From JACKAQ01 sp965227145 (lineage in GTDB: Bacteria > Calditrichota > Calditrichia > RBG-13-44-9 > J075), in NCBI GenBank assembly GCA_965227145.1, contig OZ245730.1, positions 5,084,001-5,148,000 on the forward strand: a DNA stretch of 64,000 nt. Reading direction: 5' to 3'. Positions 18,363-27,111 of the stretch are shown in pieces. Below the pieces are notes generated by a model. That model had not been told where the DNA came from and did not search any database. It saw nothing but the letters and a program-made list of their open reading frames with translations. How positions within the stretch are numbered: the first letter of the stretch is position 1; every line of letters begins with the position of its first letter. The position numbers were made by a program, and so were the translations under genes.

Positions 18363-19427
18363 TTACGACTGACTGAGAATATACGCAATTATCTGCTGCG
18401 CCACGTGCGCCACTTTGTCCGGCTCGCTGATGAGATAGTGGTGGTGCAGCCCCGGATTGGTGTTCACTTCGCCGAGCACGCCGCCAACTTCCGCCAGCGG
18501 TTTGGTGATGTCCGGCGTCAGCACATCCACGCCGGAAAGCTTCAATTTGAAAATCCGCGAAATTTCCGCACCGGTTTCCACAATCGACGGGTGAATAATG
18601 TCGCGAACCGTTTCGTTTTCGCTATTGCGATTTTGGTTGGACACCGTTTTCACCGCGACTGTTTCGCCTTTTGGCAGCACATCGCCGAGCTTTTTGCCGA
18701 TACTGCCGAGATGCAGTTCGCTCTCGAAATCGACGATCAGCGGGCAAAGCGCGGTAATCGGCTTGCCGCTCAATCGCGATTCATTTTCGCGGAGCATCAG
18801 CGTGCGGATGTCCGATTTGCCATCGCCGGTGATGTGCGGCGGATTTCTGCGCACCGCGTCGATCAATTTGCCATCAAGATACAGCAGCCGGAACGATTCG
18901 CCGGCAATTTCCCGCTCGATCAGCAATTGGCGACTGAAGGTTCCCGCCCACAGCGAGGCGCGTTTCAGCTGATCCATCGTGCAGATTTTGGTTGTGATGC
19001 CGTTACCCGCACCACTGCCGGCCGCCGGTTTCACCACACAGGGCGTTTGCGATTCCTGAATGAATCGCCAGGCTTTGTCCAGCGATTGCAGTTTGTATTC
19101 CAGAAACGGCTGCACCGGATACCCGCGATCGGTCAGCATCGAATACACCAGCGGTTTGTTGCCGGCGATTTTCAAAATCAGGTGGTCGTCCAGCTGCACT
19201 TTGCCGCCCTGAACAAAAGTGTATTTATCGCCGATGGAAATGCGGCTGTAACCGTACCCGATATCTTCAATAGTTGCGCCCATCGCGGCGGCGGTGTCCT
19301 GCCACAGATCGTTGTAAAATTGATTGCGCAACGCATCGTATCGCGGCGTGTTCACCACCCGGTGATCGTTGAGATAGCGCCGCACGCGCCAGTAGCCAAC
19401 CGAAAGTTCACCTGTCCATCGATTCAT
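18363..19427 (-). CDS. ATP-grasp ligase resembling the cyanophycin-synthetase ligase domain
   Basis: 354 residues, essentially one ATP-grasp unit. Landmarks are ILKIAGNKPLVYSMLTDRGYPV, CVVKPAAGSGAGNGITT, LLIEREIAGESFRLLYLDGK, AVRRNPPHITGDGKSDIRTL and the terminal GEVNTNPGLHHHY. The middle block (RxxPxHxxGDGxSxI) is typical of the cyanophycin synthetase/glutathione synthetase branch, which adds amino acids to peptides. Full cyanophycin synthetases also have a Mur-ligase half, which is absent here. Paired with another ATP-grasp gene downstream, it may build a small peptide or peptide-like metabolite. That is inference; no peptide precursor gene is seen. Confidence 0.85.
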   Translation of the reverse strand: MNRWTGELSVGYWRVRRYLNDHRVVNTPRYDALRNQFYNDLWQDTAAAMGATIEDIGYGYSRISIGDKYTFVQGGKVQLDDHLILKIAGNKPLVYSMLTDRGYPVQPFLEYKLQSLDKAWRFIQESQTPCVVKPAAGSGAGNGITTKICTMDQLKRASLWAGTFSRQLLIEREIAGESFRLLYLDGKLIDAVRRNPPHITGDGKSDIRTLMLRENESRLSGKPITALCPLIVDFESELHLGSIGKKLGDVLPKGETVAVKTVSNQNRNSENETVRDIIHPSIVETGAEISRIFKLKLSGVDVLTPDITKPLAEVGGVLGEVNTNPGLHHHYLISEPDKVAHVAQQIIAYILSQS

Positions 19428-19993
19428 CGTTTATTCTATCCAAAACCGCTGCGCGGTATGTTTTCGCGTCAGAACTACGCGGTTTTTTGCGCGATCTAAC
19501 ACATTTTAAATTAATCAGTTACAATGCCGCAGATTAATGATAATCCCTGTTTCGACATTGATTGAGGTCACACTCTGCTGCATGCGTTCTTTTCGGCACA
19601 CCGGATTGCGGAAAGTGAATCCCGTTTCAGCGAGAACTGGCTCACCAAACAGCCACAAAAATGTTGGGATAGCAGCATTTAGACTCTATATTTCGACAGA
19701 AATATGCATTTTCATTAGCCTTTTATGCATTACTGAATTTCCAGCGGAACCGAACGCCACACCGATTCACGATCTCGCATGACACCCGCGAAAGCTAACA
19801 TTAGTTTCATTGAAAAATTATCCGCTCAAACATACAATTTTGTTAAGTTTATGTGAGGATTTTCTCCCAAACAGGGTTTATGATTCAGTGGCTTTTTGAT
19901 TGAACAAAAAATGTTAATCCGCGATTTTGGTAACAGGCGGAACGGTCGCGACCGTTCCCTACTTTTGGAAAATGTTTTTTTCATCACTAAAAC
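19428..19993. other. Divergent intergenic region
   Basis: 566 bases between the ATP-grasp gene (minus) and the OmpR-type regulator (plus). It should hold promoters for both directions and includes the palindromic repeat at 19939-19962. The region 19537-19782 is open but encodes a cysteine- and arginine-scattered sequence without family resemblance or a clear ribosome site. Otherwise I see no gene. Confidence 0.5.
19939..19962. repeat. GTAG palindromic repeat, perfect 20-bp palindrome
   Basis: GGAACGGTCGCGACCGTTCC followed by CTAC; on the minus strand it is GTAG plus the palindrome. It is a near copy of the element at 18315-18338. It lies 32 bases before the start of the response-regulator gene. 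Confidence 0.7.
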
Positions 19994-20752
19994 ATGAATA
20001 AACAACTACTTACCGAACAGAAAATTATGGAACAATCCAAACGTATTTTAATTATCGAAGATGATCCCAACATCGCCAGCGTGATCGAAATTCACCTGAA
20101 AGACTTGGGCTACGACCTGCACTGCGCATACGACGGGCAAGCCGGATTGCAAAAAGCGCTGGAAAACGATTACGCATTGATTATTCTGGACTTAATGCTG
20201 CCAAAACTCGGCGGGCTGGAGGTGTGCAAAGGCATTCGCGATCACAACAAATTTACGCCGATTTTGATGCTCACCGCCCGCACAGAAGAATTGGACAAAG
20301 TGCTCGGACTGGAAGTGGGTGCGGATGATTACATCACCAAACCGTTCGGGATTCGCGAATTTATCGCACGGGTGAAAGCGATTTTCCGGCGCATCGAAGC
20401 CGATAAAAAACAGATGGTTGCAGACGGCGAACGCACCCTATTGGATTTTGCAGAACTGAGCATCGATCTCGATCGCCGCAAAGTGACGGTCAACGGGCAA
20501 ATTGTCGAACTGACTGCGAAGGAATTCGATTTGCTTTCGCTCTTCGCCAAAAATCCGGGCAAAACCTACAATCGCCATGCGCTGCTGGATATGGTTTGGG
20601 GCTACCAATACGACGGTTACGATCACACGGTGAACTCGCACATCAACCGGTTGCGCAATAAAATTGAGCGCGATCCGGCAAATCCGCGTTTCATCAAAAC
20701 ACTGTGGGGCGTGGGTTACCGCTTCTCCGAAGCATCGGAGCTGGAATCATGA
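19994..20752 (+). CDS. OmpR/PhoB-family response regulator
   Basis: 252 residues. The receiver (about 16-135) has E22/D23/D24, phosphoacceptor D66 (LIILDLMLP) and K in DDYITKPF. A winged-helix DNA-binding domain follows (LTAKEFDLLSLFAKNPGKTYNR; VNSHINRLRNKIERDPANPR; VWGVGYRF-like end). It overlaps the kinase gene by four bases (ATGA), so the two form a two-component pair. The ATG at 19994 is used; the ATG at 20027 (MEQSKRILIIEDD) is equally plausible because neither has a strong ribosome site. Confidence 0.96.
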   Translation: MNKQLLTEQKIMEQSKRILIIEDDPNIASVIEIHLKDLGYDLHCAYDGQAGLQKALENDYALIILDLMLPKLGGLEVCKGIRDHNKFTPILMLTARTEELDKVLGLEVGADDYITKPFGIREFIARVKAIFRRIEADKKQMVADGERTLLDFAELSIDLDRRKVTVNGQIVELTAKEFDLLSLFAKNPGKTYNRHALLDMVWGYQYDGYDHTVNSHINRLRNKIERDPANPRFIKTLWGVGYRFSEASELES

Positions 20753-22209
20753 AATTTTGGCAAACATTTTACGGAAAACTTTCCGGCATTTTTCTGCTGC
20801 TGCTGGTGGCGATGGGGCTGGCGCTGATGTTCATTACCATTTCCGCATCGCGGAATTTCCAGAGCCAGACGGATCAGCAGCTCAATAAAAATCTGGCAAA
20901 AAACATGGCACCGGAACTGCTCCCGGCAATGACCGACAGCCTGAATCTCGCGGAAATGGAGCACTTGATTCATTACATTATGGTGCTCAATCCCAAAATC
21001 GAAATTTATGTTTTGGACAGCACTGGCAACATTCTGGCATTTTTCGCTGAGCCGCACAAAAAAATGCAGCAAAACGCGGTCAACCTCGATCCGGTGATGC
21101 AGTTTTTGGGGCAATCCGGCAACAATCTGGTGCTCGGCGATGACCCGCGACATCCCTCCCGGCAGAAACCGTTTTCGGCTGCGCCGGTGAAAATCGGTGC
21201 GCAATCCGGCTATCTGTACATCATCACCGAAAGCGAACAATTTGATACCACGGCATCTGTTTTGCGGAGCGATTTTATCACCCGGACGATCGTGAAAGGC
21301 TTGCTGCTGAGCATTCTCGTTACCGGCGTAATCGGTTTGATTTTGTTTGCGCTGCTCACACGTCGCATTCGCCACATGAACGAAGTGGTGCAGGATTTTG
21401 AGCAGGGACAACTCAAACGGCGGGTGGAGAAATCCGCATCCGACGAAATCGGGCAACTTGGCATCTCGTTCAACCGAATGGCCGATACCATCGAAGCCAA
21501 CCTTGCGGAGCTCAAAAAAACCGACCAGCTTCGCCGGGATTTGATCGCCAACGTGTCCCACGATTTGCGCAGCCCTCTGGCGTCGATCAAAGGTTACATC
21601 GAAACATTGCAAATAAAAGAAGAGCAGCTTTCGCCGGAAGAACGCCAAAAATACCTCAACATTTTGTTGAATGTGACCGGCTCGCTGAACCAGCAGGTGG
21701 AGCAATTGTTTGAGCTATCGCGGCTGGATGCCATGCAGGTTCAGCCGGAACTGGAGCCGTTTGCGCTGGGCGATCTGGTGCAGGATGTGATTATGAAATT
21801 CAACGTAACGGCGGAGCAAAAAGGCATCCGGCTGCGCGCCGATGTGCCGGGCGGGTTGCCGCAAGTAATGGCGGATATCGGGCTGATCGAACGCGCACTG
21901 TCCAATTTGATCGACAACGCTATTCGCTACACGCCGGAAAACGGCACCGTAAAAATTGAGGTAGTGAAAGCCAAAAATCACCTTCGGGTGGAGGTTTCCG
22001 ATACCGGCGTGGGCATCGACGAACAGGATTTGCCCCTGATTTTCGATCGTTTTTACCGGGTGGAAAAAAGCCGTGCGCGGTCCACCGGCGGTGCCGGATT
22101 GGGTTTGGCGATCACCAAAAAAATTATCGAGCTGCACAACAGCGCCATCCGCGTTTCCAGCCAGCGCAATGTGGGAACCACGTTTTCGTTCGATCTTGCG
22201 ACGTATTGA
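20749..22209 (+). CDS. Membrane sensor histidine kinase, partner of the OmpR-type regulator
   Basis: 486 residues from the ATG at 20749, which overlaps the regulator's stop as ATGA, with GGAG upstream. An in-frame GTG-type start at 20704 lies inside the regulator and is not needed. Order: membrane helix 11-32, periplasmic sensor ~35-180, helix ~183-204, HAMP (RRIRHMNEVVQDFEQG), HisKA (H271, NVSHDLRSPLASIKGY), HATPase (NLIDNAIRYTPENG, DTGVGIDEQ, GGAGLGLAI). PhoR/BaeS-like layout. The stimulus is unknown. Confidence 0.96.
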   Translation: MKFWQTFYGKLSGIFLLLLVAMGLALMFITISASRNFQSQTDQQLNKNLAKNMAPELLPAMTDSLNLAEMEHLIHYIMVLNPKIEIYVLDSTGNILAFFAEPHKKMQQNAVNLDPVMQFLGQSGNNLVLGDDPRHPSRQKPFSAAPVKIGAQSGYLYIITESEQFDTTASVLRSDFITRTIVKGLLLSILVTGVIGLILFALLTRRIRHMNEVVQDFEQGQLKRRVEKSASDEIGQLGISFNRMADTIEANLAELKKTDQLRRDLIANVSHDLRSPLASIKGYIETLQIKEEQLSPEERQKYLNILLNVTGSLNQQVEQLFELSRLDAMQVQPELEPFALGDLVQDVIMKFNVTAEQKGIRLRADVPGGLPQVMADIGLIERALSNLIDNAIRYTPENGTVKIEVVKAKNHLRVEVSDTGVGIDEQDLPLIFDRFYRVEKSRARSTGGAGLGLAITKKIIELHNSAIRVSSQRNVGTTFSFDLATY

Positions 22210-22248
22210 GATTTTATTATTAATAACCAATGTTACGGTGAGGCGAAA

Positions 22249-22276
22249 GTAGAGGCAATTCATGAATTGCCTCTAC
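22249..22276. repeat. GTAG palindromic repeat, perfect 28-bp palindrome
   Basis: Begins GTAGAGGCAATTCATG and is fully self-complementary to the closing CCTCTAC. Same family as the doublet at 16899-16954. It sits between the convergent kinase and M2 peptidase genes, where its hairpin could act as a two-way terminator. Confidence 0.75.
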
Positions 22277-22295
22277 TTGCAATATTTTCAACAAT

Positions 22296-24071
22296 TTACA
22301 GCGTATATTTCCGACCCTTGTTTACTTCTTTCAAATAATCCATCAGCGGCGCGAAATAATTGAGCATGGCTTTGGCGCTCAGCTCTTCGCCAAGTTCTTC
22401 CTGCATCAGTTTTCGCCAATCTTCGCTGGCACCTTTTTTCAGAATACCGTTCAAAAATTCGCCGACTTCTTTGCTGCCGTAATAATTGGTGGCGCGAGGG
22501 TCCTGTTTCAAAATTTTGGTGGCGATGTGGTTATGCAACTGGAACAACTGCACATACGACAGCGCGTAATCGTAATATTGCGCTGCATCGTTGCTGATGT
22601 GCGTTTTGGATGCCGCATCGCAATATTCCTCGCCGCGTTCGCCCGGCGCAACAATGCCCTGATACTGCTTTTTAAGCTCCCACCATTTGGCATTATACTG
22701 GTCTTTCGGCAAATTATTTGAATACAATTCGTGCTCAAATCCGGTCATCACACCGGCAGAAAACGGGATGAAAACAATGTAATTCAGCGCTTCCTTGAGC
22801 AACTGCTGCATTTCGTCGGTTTTCAGATCCGGCTCGATCAAATTGAGATGCGCCATGAACGGCTTTTGCATCGCAGCCAATCCCAACAGGCTGCCAACGG
22901 CTTCGTGAAACGCGCGGTTGGCGCCTTCGCGCAGCAGCGGCGGCACGTCCGGATTGGTGTAAGCCACATAATAATAAATGTGTCCGAGTTCGTGATGGGT
23001 GGTTTCGTACCAATCCGTATTGGGAACCACGCTCATTAAACAGCGAATGTCATCTTCCAAATTCATATGCCACGCCGATGCGTGATTATTTTTTTTGTGA
23101 TCCGAACCTTCCGGCAGCGGATACAGGCTGGAAAGCTCCCAAAAACTTTCCGGCAATTCCTCAAATCCCATACTAATGTAAAAGCGCTCTGCCTGCTCGA
23201 TCAGCCATTTGTCGCCTTTTTCCGCCAAAACGTTATCGAGATTCAGCCCTTCAACCTCGATCATCGCGTTCCAATCCTGTCCCCAGCGGTTGGGCAGCCA
23301 GTGCGCCGGCAGATAATCCGGCACATTTTTAATGCGGTATTTTTTGGCAAATTCGTATCGCGCATACGTGTGCAATTCGCGATACAGCGGCATCACATCG
23401 GCGATCAACTGTTTGTTGAGATCAACCATTTCCTGCGTCGTCATGCCGTACGATGACACCTGATAGGCAAAATAATCGTCATATCCGAGCGCCTGAACGG
23501 TTTCGTTGCGCAGTTTCTGCAGATTCCCCAAACCGTCTTTCAGGGTTTTGCCAACTTCTTTGCTGGCTTCCCACGCGGCGAGGCGTTTGGCATCGTTCGT
23601 TTCGGTTTTCAAAATATTGTCAATTTCGTTGGTCGAAACGGATTCGCCGTGAATCTGAAAATCAAATCCGAACAGGTTTTTGTTCTGCTCCGCTTCCGCA
23701 GCGATGCGGGCTTTCACCAATTCCGGCACTGTTTGCGGATTGTTTGCAGCGGCATACAACACAGCTTCTAACTGTTTGATTTGAAGAGAACTTAGCTGAT
23801 CTTTGCTTTTTAACAATTCGCGGGCAGTTTCGATATTTTCTTTACTTCCGGTGAAATTTGCCAACGCTTCGTTTGCGGCTTTGGTTGCTTCCTCTGCGCT
23901 GTTGTCACCTTCGACAATGTAAATGTTGGAATGCCACTCCGCTTTCGCGGATGCGTAATATAGCTTTTGAAATTCCGTTGTATAGCTATCCAAAAATTGC
24001 TGGGCTTGCTGCGGCACATCGGCGCAACCGATGAGCACCATGCCAGCCAAAAGCAAAACAATACGTTTCAT
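22296..24071 (-). CDS. M2-family (ACE-like) dipeptidyl carboxypeptidase lipoprotein
   Basis: 591 residues. A lipoprotein signal (MKRIVLLLAGMVLIGC) puts C16 as the lipidated residue. The zinc site is HHELGH (H360, E361, H364) with E390 in REGANRAFHEAVGSLLGL as third ligand. The same motif block occurs in angiotensin-converting enzymes, here with two extra residues between the halves. It would trim dipeptides from peptide C-termini at the cell envelope. GGAG precedes the ATG. It is transcribed alone. Confidence 0.94.
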   Translation of the reverse strand: MKRIVLLLAGMVLIGCADVPQQAQQFLDSYTTEFQKLYYASAKAEWHSNIYIVEGDNSAEEATKAANEALANFTGSKENIETARELLKSKDQLSSLQIKQLEAVLYAAANNPQTVPELVKARIAAEAEQNKNLFGFDFQIHGESVSTNEIDNILKTETNDAKRLAAWEASKEVGKTLKDGLGNLQKLRNETVQALGYDDYFAYQVSSYGMTTQEMVDLNKQLIADVMPLYRELHTYARYEFAKKYRIKNVPDYLPAHWLPNRWGQDWNAMIEVEGLNLDNVLAEKGDKWLIEQAERFYISMGFEELPESFWELSSLYPLPEGSDHKKNNHASAWHMNLEDDIRCLMSVVPNTDWYETTHHELGHIYYYVAYTNPDVPPLLREGANRAFHEAVGSLLGLAAMQKPFMAHLNLIEPDLKTDEMQQLLKEALNYIVFIPFSAGVMTGFEHELYSNNLPKDQYNAKWWELKKQYQGIVAPGERGEEYCDAASKTHISNDAAQYYDYALSYVQLFQLHNHIATKILKQDPRATNYYGSKEVGEFLNGILKKGASEDWRKLMQEELGEELSAKAMLNYFAPLMDYLKEVNKGRKYTL

Positions 24072-24192
24072 GAAAGGCCTCCGGTAATTGGGTTTATTCC
24101 GTTATTTGGCGGCTAACGGATCACAAATTTACCGGTGCGCGGATAATTTCGCAAGTGCTGTGTTGGAAAGTGCTGTGGCAGGAATGAACGGA

Positions 24193-24612
24193 TCAAATAT
24201 CCCAGGGATTGATTAAGGCAATCCCGCAATCAGAAAAATCTTTGATATTTCGTGTTGCGAGAGCAGCGTTGTTTGTTTTGGCGATAGCGGCGATCATCAT
24301 ATCCACCGGATCCGCTGCCAAACCGGCGTTTTCTCTGTGGCGGCAAATTTCTCCGTAAACATGCGCGGCGGCTTCATCGAAACTGAAAATACGCCGCCGG
24401 AACCCTCGAATAACAAATTCATCAAATTTGGTTTGCAGCCGTTGACGTCGCTGGCTTTCCGGCAATCGCAAAATGCCGCGTTTTATTTCTGCGATTGTTA
24501 TTGATGTGAGCCAAAATTCTGTTGCAGACATCGATTGTATCCAACGCATTACGGCTGCATCCGGTTTTTCGCGCATCAATTCCGAAATCACGTTAGTGTC
24601 GATCAAAATCAT
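24193..24612 (-). CDS. VapC/FitB-type PIN-domain toxin
   Basis: 139 residues. PIN-domain acidic residues are visible: D5 in LIDTNVISELMR, E in ITIAEIKRGI, and the D/D pair in LAADPVDMMIAAIA, followed by LATRNIKDF. Such proteins are Mg-dependent RNases held inactive by a co-transcribed antitoxin. The start overlaps the antitoxin stop by four bases (ATGA). Confidence 0.95.
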   Translation of the reverse strand: MILIDTNVISELMREKPDAAVMRWIQSMSATEFWLTSITIAEIKRGILRLPESQRRQRLQTKFDEFVIRGFRRRIFSFDEAAAHVYGEICRHRENAGLAADPVDMMIAAIAKTNNAALATRNIKDFSDCGIALINPWDI

Positions 24613-24857
24613 TCGTCAAAACTCGCGGGAGAACGGCTGGTTTTCCGTGCGGGAAGCTGCAAATCGACGCCATCAGATTCACCAAACAATTCCGTGGCGA
24701 GATCAACAAGATTGATCGCCGATCCGCCATTTTCATCCGATACCCTGTTCAAAATGTCGCGGATATACGCCTCCAGCGATGTGCCGGATTTCGCTGCCTG
24801 TACCCGCAGTTTGTCTCTCGTTTGGTCAGATAAATTGCGAATGGTAATATTTGCCAT
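24609..24857 (-). CDS. FitA/VapB-type ribbon-helix-helix antitoxin
   Basis: 82 residues from the ATG at 24857, preceded by AGAGGAAG. An upstream in-frame start at 24911 would run through the operator and is rejected. MANITIRNLSDQTRDKLRVQ and SGTSLEAYIRDIL form a FitA-like DNA-binding domain, and the acidic/hydrophobic tail (INLVDLATELFG) would wrap the toxin. It should neutralise the toxin and repress its own promoter through the palindrome 15 bases upstream. Confidence 0.93.
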   Translation of the reverse strand: MANITIRNLSDQTRDKLRVQAAKSGTSLEAYIRDILNRVSDENGGSAINLVDLATELFGESDGVDLQLPARKTSRSPASFDE

Positions 24858-24871
24858 TGGCTTCCTCTTTT

Positions 24872-24897
24872 TGCTATCATTGTAATCAATGATAGCA
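24872..24897. promoter_or_regulatory. Operator palindrome of the toxin-antitoxin operon
   Basis: A perfect 11-bp inverted repeat, TGCTATCATTG / CAATGATAGCA, with a 4-base TAAT spacer. Further GATAGCA half-sites follow up to about 24907. It lies 15 bases upstream of the antitoxin ATG, where an RHH antitoxin-toxin complex would bind for autorepression. Confidence 0.8.
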
Positions 24898-24923
24898 TTG
24901 ATAGCAATCAAAATTTTCCAAAA

Positions 24924-26837
24924 TCAGCGCAGCAGCAACGTTTTTTTAACGAGATGGATACCTGTTTCCGTTTGCAATCGGTAAAAATAAACGCCGGAAG
25001 CCAGGTTTTCCGCGACAAATTTGACCGAATGATCGCCGGCAGCCAACCGCCCGCTGACGAGCGTGGCCACTTTTTGCCCGGAAATATTGAACACATTCAA
25101 TGTAATCTGCATCGGTTGCGCCAAAGTGAAATCAATCGTCGTGGCGGGATTGAACGGATTCGGATACGCATCGCGCAACACCACGGTTTGCGGCAGCAGA
25201 ACGTCGCTGTCCGGCAAACCGGCTGGCGTTGTGAGCAGCGCCAGCGAATCCAGTATTTCCGGTATTTTGGACGCCTGATTGTAATAACCCATAAACGTTG
25301 CCACTTCCGGCGTGGCATAGCTGCTCAAATGCGCCACAAATTCCGGCGATGCGGTTTGATAGTAAACCTTCACCGCAATCTGATAGGTTTCGTTACGCTG
25401 CAATTCGCCGATGCGATAAAAAACGCTGTCCGCGCCAGTGCCTTCGGAAACGCTGCTCCGGTTAAAATTGGGATCGCTCGCCGCAGCACCGAAAATTGCG
25501 GTGGTATCGATATGTGCGCCCTGCGACGTGAATCCCTGCGGCGGGAGGCGGTTATCTTTCAGATATTGATGTCCGCGCAATAAAATGTGCGTAACCTCGC
25601 CGTTCACGTCACCCATAACACCCTGATAAATCTGAACTTGATCGTCATCTGAAATTAATTGATGATGCGGCTCAAACGGTGATTCAAGATCGTCAATTTG
25701 TCCGGTTTGCGGATCGAAAGCGCCGGATTCGAACAGCACTTCGCCAGTGTCATTCGTCACGGAAAGGTAAATCCAGGCCCGCCGGCTGGGGAATCCGGTG
25801 GGAAATTTGTGCCCTGCCAAATTTTCGATTGCCACGGCAATTTGCAGCGAATCGGCATCTGTCCAGCGATAATCTGCGCTCAACCGGATGGTCTGGTTTT
25901 GGAGCATCCGCCGGGTGCGGGCGATGGTGCTGTCAAACTGCGTTTCGGTGGCAGTAACCCCGATTTCCGCGCCGTGCGATTTCAGCATATTCAACATAAA
26001 AGTGTTCCCGCCAACAAAATAATGCAGAAAAAACGGGGATTGATTCGCCAGAAAAAACGGGCGATTGGAAATCGTTACCGGATAATCCGTTGCGGGCATG
26101 TGGCAGGTTTGGCATTCGATATTTTGTGCGGGATAAACGCTGTTTTTCCATTCCAGATACGGCGTTTGTTCGGGAAATTCGCCAATAATTTGCCCGGCGT
26201 CATCCAGCGTCGGCGTGAACAGCGTGTGGCAGGTGGCGCAGATTTCCGAGCGAGTCATTTGCGCGCCGAATTGCGGCGAATAATTTACCGTCGTTTGCAT
26301 CGGCGTGCCCAACATGTTGTGATACGGACCGTAAATAATCCGGTCATTTTCGATGACGTAGTGACCGGAAAAACTGCTGTCTGTGCCCAATCCGACATCT
26401 TTTATCTGGTGGCAGGTGGTGCAACTCACACCGTCCATTGCCAGTGGATCGGCAGCCATTTCTGCAATTGAATAAAATGAGGTGCCGTTGGCATGCGCTT
26501 CTGTGTGCCCCATCGGCGCGTGACAGGTGGTGCATTTATCCTCGATGACGGCTTGCAGCGCGGGATTTTCCGCAACTTCCGCACTCACTTTCGCCCGGAA
26601 CAGCGGATCTTTCGCAGCGTTTGCCATCATCGTCGATCGCCAGAAAGTGGGTGGCGAAATATCCTCGCCGGTGGGACTAACCAACGCATTGGGATTTGGC
26701 TCGCCGGGCGTGTGGCAGAGGGCGCAATTGCCCGATCCGCTAAAAATTGCGGAGGTGTCCGTTGGCAAAGCTTGCCCGAATATCGCTGTCGAAATTAATA
26801 TGAGCAACAGGCTGAGGTAGTTATGGCAGGATGTCAT
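24924..26837 (-). CDS. Secreted five-heme c-type cytochrome with C-terminal sorting domain
   Basis: 637 residues from the ATG at 26837 (GAGAG upstream; an in-frame TTG at 26870 is less likely). Signal peptide LSLLLILISTAIFGQA. Five CXXCH motifs lie at about residues 38, 102, 139, 200 and 242 (CALCH, CTTCH, CTTCH, CATCH, CQTCH). A region with beta-rich character (AIENLAGHKFPTGFPSRRAW) follows, resembling multiheme cytochromes of the c554/NrfA-like groups. The last ~80 residues (AYPNPFNPATTIDFTLAQ ... LASGVYFYRLQTE) are a FCB-type C-terminal sorting domain. It probably transfers electrons at or outside the outer membrane. The partner is unknown. Confidence 0.93.
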   Translation of the reverse strand: MTSCHNYLSLLLILISTAIFGQALPTDTSAIFSGSGNCALCHTPGEPNPNALVSPTGEDISPPTFWRSTMMANAAKDPLFRAKVSAEVAENPALQAVIEDKCTTCHAPMGHTEAHANGTSFYSIAEMAADPLAMDGVSCTTCHQIKDVGLGTDSSFSGHYVIENDRIIYGPYHNMLGTPMQTTVNYSPQFGAQMTRSEICATCHTLFTPTLDDAGQIIGEFPEQTPYLEWKNSVYPAQNIECQTCHMPATDYPVTISNRPFFLANQSPFFLHYFVGGNTFMLNMLKSHGAEIGVTATETQFDSTIARTRRMLQNQTIRLSADYRWTDADSLQIAVAIENLAGHKFPTGFPSRRAWIYLSVTNDTGEVLFESGAFDPQTGQIDDLESPFEPHHQLISDDDQVQIYQGVMGDVNGEVTHILLRGHQYLKDNRLPPQGFTSQGAHIDTTAIFGAAASDPNFNRSSVSEGTGADSVFYRIGELQRNETYQIAVKVYYQTASPEFVAHLSSYATPEVATFMGYYNQASKIPEILDSLALLTTPAGLPDSDVLLPQTVVLRDAYPNPFNPATTIDFTLAQPMQITLNVFNISGQKVATLVSGRLAAGDHSVKFVAENLASGVYFYRLQTETGIHLVKKTLLLR

Positions 26838-27111
26838 TTTGCGACTCTCGTTTTTCGGTGTCGGTTTCAAACCGGTTCATCTGTCCGGCTTAATGTTAAT
26901 TAAATGTTCGGCGAATCAAAGCTAAAAAATACATATTTATATTTATCGATATATTCTAAATATTCGGAAATTTCTATTGTAAATTTATCTGAAATCGTAC
27001 TAAATTCCATTCTGCAATGGATACGGAATTTTCAGAAGAAACAGATTTAATCATCAACAAAATCAACCAGTTACATTAAATAAATCGTCAATTTTTGACG
27101 GAGGAAATGTT

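Noticed and set aside
18279..19499. 406-codon plus-strand frame opposite the second ATP-grasp gene
   Set aside because: Same shadow effect; the minus-strand product has conserved motifs throughout.
19537..19782. 81-codon plus-strand frame in the divergent region
   Set aside because: Composition looks random, no ribosome site and no neighbour on that strand.
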